Below are positions 61,340 to 64,000 of a DNA stretch of 64,000 bases, one piece after another. Position 1 is the first letter of the stretch. Each line of letters opens with the position of its first letter. A program made the translations under genes and the position numbers. Source of the stretch: Verrucomicrobiia bacterium (lineage in GTDB: Bacteria; Verrucomicrobiota; Verrucomicrobiia; Opitutales; Cerasicoccaceae). Under the pieces are notes generated by a model, which saw only the letters and a list, made by a program, of their open reading frames with translations, was not told the DNA's origin and did not search any database. Location of the stretch: the NCBI GenBank assembly GCA_030432235.1, contig JAUIHT010000004.1, positions 62,001 to 126,000 on the forward strand, read 5' to 3'.

Positions 61340-63571
61340 TCATGAGAAAACCTGAATCTCGATCACACGGGCTTCCTTGGCTCCCCAGGTTTCGAGGATT
61401 TCCAGCCTGAGCTGACTGGTTTCAACCGACGGTAGCTTGTGCACACGACTTCTTTGGTAGTTGTCCTCTTCCGTGTGAACTACCTCCCAATCACCCTTTA
61501 GGGTCAATGCCAGGAGCCTGTATTTCTTAACCAGCTCGGGTGCGTGCCCAAGCTCACACCACTGGGCGCGCGTACGGTCGAGGTTGTTGTCAAACGTCAG
61601 TTGAACACGGGAAAGCGAGACGTTGTGATCCCATTTCAGGTCGAGCCATTGCGGTAATCCCGGTTCGCTCATCCAAAGATTGCTGCTGCCTTCCGGGCGA
61701 GTCACACCGGTCAGTACCTCGGTAGCCGAAAAGCAGCGTACGGGGTTCTTCAGCTTGATGCAATTCGTCCCCCGCTCTCGTTTAAAAATCCGGTACGGCG
61801 CGGGATCGCCGTAGATCTGATCGACCATCCAGGCGCCGCAAGTACAAGGTGCTTCATTCTTAGTGAAGCCCCAGCCGAGGTCTTCATCGGCATTCAGTGT
61901 CACCCAGTAGGGCTTGCCCGGCTCGACTTCCACATCCGAAAAGTCAAAATCCACCCAGGCGCGCCCAGGCTGAATACTGGCCGTCTTGACCGCCAGATCC
62001 TTCCGGCTCCGAAAATCGTCGATGAACTCCCCGCTTCGCAGGGCGAGCTGAACCTGCTTATCCTTGTCTGAAAAATTCTCCAGAGCCACGGAAACCACCC
62101 CCGGAGAATTCTCCGAAAGGAAGAACGATTGAGCCTGCGGGTCGTTCAAACGAGGATACTCATCCGGCTCCGGCCATTGCAACGTTGCCTCAGAGCTTGC
62201 CGTTGCGATGGCACTCGAAGCTAAGTTCTCCGAATCGCTGCAACTGACTCCGGGGATGTAGCATCCCTGGCGCAGCAGGTTCTGCTGTAACTCAGCCATG
62301 TGTGTCTCCCCCACTCCACGCACATCACAATGATGTTTCAGGCAAAGAGCCGCGGCGTTTCCTACCGCCTGCCCCATCACTGCGCAGGTGGCCATGACCC
62401 GGGTCGTGCCCATCGCCACATGGCTCGCACTGATATTTCGCCCGGCTAGCAGCAGGTTATCAAAGTCCCTGCTATAGAGGCTGCGATAAGGAATTCCGTA
62501 ACGACCGGGAAGCAAAATGCCCACCCAATAATCGTCGTTAGACGACACCCCCAAGGGATTATGGACATCCACGTGCCAGCCGCCGTAGGCGACCGCGTCC
62601 GGGAAGGATTTCAGGGATTCCACATCATCCTGAACCATCATGTAGTCACCCATAAACCGCCGCGACTCGCGCTTGCCGGGAACCGTACCGACCCATTCGA
62701 GTGCGTAGTTATCGGCCCCATGCTCGCCACGATTCTTGATGTGGTCCCAAACGCCCAGAGCGAAACGAAACAGCTCATCGCGTATTGCCTCGCCCTTATG
62801 GATGGTGCCAACGGTGCCTCCGTATTCGATCCACCAATACCCTCCCGTAGGCGTGGTCAGGGACTTGACGCCATGCGGAGCATGCTTCCCCTTCCCGGGC
62901 AGGTCCTCGTCAGTTTCGAAACGATGGGCCCAGCTCGGGGGATCAAAAGGCACCGGCCTGCCCATATCCCGGGCACGGAAATATACCGTATTGCCCATAG
63001 TCAGATCGTCCGGGCTCTCGGGGGCAAGCGTTTCGCCGAAAGCACTGTTGGCTTCACGTCCATAGAACGTTTCCGCTCCTGCTTCATAGGGAATTCTACC
63101 ATCCCCGGAACAGTCGATGAAGACCTTGCCGGAAATCTGGATATCGCGCTCCGTGGTCGGCTGCTCCACAAGGACTGAAACGATGCGGCTACCCTTAACC
63201 TGAGGGTCCCGTGCAAATGCATTCAGGTATAAGGTCAACCCAGCCTGCTCGCGGCAAGCCTGCCACAGAACGAGGCTAAAGACCGAGGGCGATTGAGCAG
63301 GATTGGGAAACCTGACATTCTCGGCCCACAGTTCATCAAGGATACCAGTCTCACGAGAAAAGCGGTAGCGGCCTGCTTCGTCCGCACCATGGACCGGCAC
63401 GCCAATTTCCGCACTGGCATTTCCACCCAAGACGGAACGATCCTGAATCAACACCGTATTGGCGCCTTCTCGGGCAGCGGATAGAGCGGCACAGACGCCC
63501 GCAAGGCCTCCGCCAATCACAACGACGTCATAGGATTCTTCTTCGATTTTTCGTTTACGGGGTTGAGGCAT
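61340..63571 (-). CDS. FAD-dependent oxidoreductase with C-terminal carbohydrate-binding-like domains
   Basis: The 743-residue protein starts with an FAD-binding Rossmann fold (YDVVVIGGGLAGVCAALSAAREGANTVLIQ) and has the FAD_oxidored stretches DCSGDGRIPYEAGAE and LLAGRNISASHVAMGTTRVM. The C-terminal third (about 470-743) contains beta-rich regions; the last (SRVQLTFDNNLDRTRAQWCE to the end) resembles a discoidin/F5-8 type domain. Such enzymes are frequent in glycan utilisation loci of Verrucomicrobiota and Planctomycetota, but their reaction is generally unknown. No signal peptide is seen. Confidence 0.85.
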   Translation of the reverse strand: MPQPRKRKIEEESYDVVVIGGGLAGVCAALSAAREGANTVLIQDRSVLGGNASAEIGVPVHGADEAGRYRFSRETGILDELWAENVRFPNPAQSPSVFSLVLWQACREQAGLTLYLNAFARDPQVKGSRIVSVLVEQPTTERDIQISGKVFIDCSGDGRIPYEAGAETFYGREANSAFGETLAPESPDDLTMGNTVYFRARDMGRPVPFDPPSWAHRFETDEDLPGKGKHAPHGVKSLTTPTGGYWWIEYGGTVGTIHKGEAIRDELFRFALGVWDHIKNRGEHGADNYALEWVGTVPGKRESRRFMGDYMMVQDDVESLKSFPDAVAYGGWHVDVHNPLGVSSNDDYWVGILLPGRYGIPYRSLYSRDFDNLLLAGRNISASHVAMGTTRVMATCAVMGQAVGNAAALCLKHHCDVRGVGETHMAELQQNLLRQGCYIPGVSCSDSENLASSAIATASSEATLQWPEPDEYPRLNDPQAQSFFLSENSPGVVSVALENFSDKDKQVQLALRSGEFIDDFRSRKDLAVKTASIQPGRAWVDFDFSDVEVEPGKPYWVTLNADEDLGWGFTKNEAPCTCGAWMVDQIYGDPAPYRIFKRERGTNCIKLKNPVRCFSATEVLTGVTRPEGSSNLWMSEPGLPQWLDLKWDHNVSLSRVQLTFDNNLDRTRAQWCELGHAPELVKKYRLLALTLKGDWEVVHTEEDNYQRSRVHKLPSVETSQLRLEILETWGAKEARVIEIQVFS

Positions 63572-63574
63572 AGC

Positions 63575-63596
63575 TAAGCGCTTAAAAATGTTTAAG
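63575..63596. promoter_or_regulatory. Palindromes directly upstream of the FAD oxidoreductase gene
   Basis: TAAGCGCTTA (63575-63584) has the form of LacI-type operators, and CTTAAA-AATG-TTTAAG (63581-63596) overlaps it. Both lie within 25 bases of the start codon and are candidate sites for a LacI-class regulator. Confidence 0.4.
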
Positions 63597-63649
63597 AGGA
63601 TTCAAGGGGACTGTTCGTCTGGAAAATCTCTGGACGACCTAAAAACAGA

Positions 63650-64000
63650 TCACTCCACCTTCGCGCCCAACTCCATAAGTTGGTAAAGGAATTCGGGCGC
63701 CAGTTCGCTCAAATATTTGTTGGAGTAGGCCTTCGGGTCGCCCGAACGGGCTGCCCAAGGATCCCCCAGACGTTCCATATAGGCGCCAGCCCAATCGCCC
63801 TCCGTGACTACAGCGTGAAAAGCCTGCCGGAGCAGGAAGCGCGCTTCCTTATCAAAGAACGGCAAACCCGCAGCTTGCGCCGTTCTGTGCTGATAAATGG
63901 ATTTAAAGCACCAATAGCTGTAGAGGGAAAATTGCGGGAAGTGCGTCTGCTCGCTCGTGCAGCCTTGAGTCGGGTTCGAGACCCATGATATCTGCTTCGG
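63650..64000 (-). CDS. C-terminal part of an unidentified protein, cut by window edge
   Basis: The frame is open without a stop to base 64000, so this is the 3' end (116 codons plus stop) of a longer gene; no internal start needs to be assumed. The sequence, including TSEQTHFPQFSLYSYW, DKEARFLLRQAFHAVV and YLSELAPEFLYQLMELGAKVE, is helical and soluble. I do not recognise the family. It is 78 bases upstream of the FAD oxidoreductase on the same strand and so probably belongs to the same locus, perhaps as a catabolic enzyme. Confidence 0.65.
   Translation of the reverse strand, partial: PKQISWVSNPTQGCTSEQTHFPQFSLYSYWCFKSIYQHRTAQAAGLPFFDKEARFLLRQAFHAVVTEGDWAGAYMERLGDPWAARSGDPKAYSNKYLSELAPEFLYQLMELGAKVE

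Overview
The window looks like a chromosomal segment of a Verrucomicrobiota bacterium, most likely a marine or saline member of the Opitutales/Puniceicoccales. This rests on secreted proteins with PEP-CTERM tails, several formylglycine-type sulfatases, a Trp/Tyr-rich secreted repeat module, GC-rich coding sequence, de novo glycine betaine synthesis from glycine, and a DmsBC-linked assimilatory nitrate reductase. The taxonomic call is inference; no rRNA gene or marker protein is present.

Layout. Bases 1-3106 hold a truncated membrane protein gene, two PEP-CTERM proteins, a small secreted protein and a VOC-family protein. A 440-base gap (3107-3546) carries an extended -10 promoter and a strong terminator, which together suggest a roughly 250-nt small transcript. 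Bases 3547-10084 encode an MFS transporter, a glutamate dehydrogenase, a secreted W/Y-repeat protein and malate:quinone oxidoreductase. Bases 10452-16176 form a stress block: glycine/sarcosine methyltransferase, sarcosine/dimethylglycine methyltransferase and a BCCT transporter in one overlapping operon, followed by the haem-containing fatty acid cis/trans isomerase. A PhyH-family dioxygenase, a histidine phosphatase carrying the same W/Y module, and a secreted HAD phosphatase plus sulfatase pair follow.

Bases 21678-31836 hold two divergent tripartite efflux clusters: NodT-HlyD-DUF3302 on the minus strand, and membrane protein-FUSC-NodT-DUF1656-HlyD-cation/proton antiporter on the plus strand. 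Bases 31827-35238 encode cytochrome oxidase assembly factors (DUF420, CtaB, CtaA, Sco). An AT-rich island (35256 to about 37250) carries a NotI-family restriction enzyme and an adenine methyltransferase that share one reading frame and are separated by a single TAA. DUF445, YmdB and tRNA-Phe follow.

Bases 39492-53031 are a 13.5-kb minus-strand nitrate assimilation operon: nitrate ABC importer, DmsBC-like quinol-linked electron module, NasA, NirA, a diflavin reductase feeding NirA, and an outer-membrane barrel. Upstream lie a possible sigma-54 promoter and a perfect 8-bp inverted repeat, then a cytoplasmic NasS-like sensor divergent from a LysR regulator. The importer permease contains an unusual coiled-coil insertion of about 150 residues.

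Bases 55636-64000 are a polysaccharide-type locus: three sulfatases without signal peptides, a GntR/LacI-type regulator with a palindromic operator over its own promoter, an FAD-dependent oxidoreductase, and the end of another gene cut by the right edge. The substrate is probably a sulfated glycan but cannot be named from sequence.
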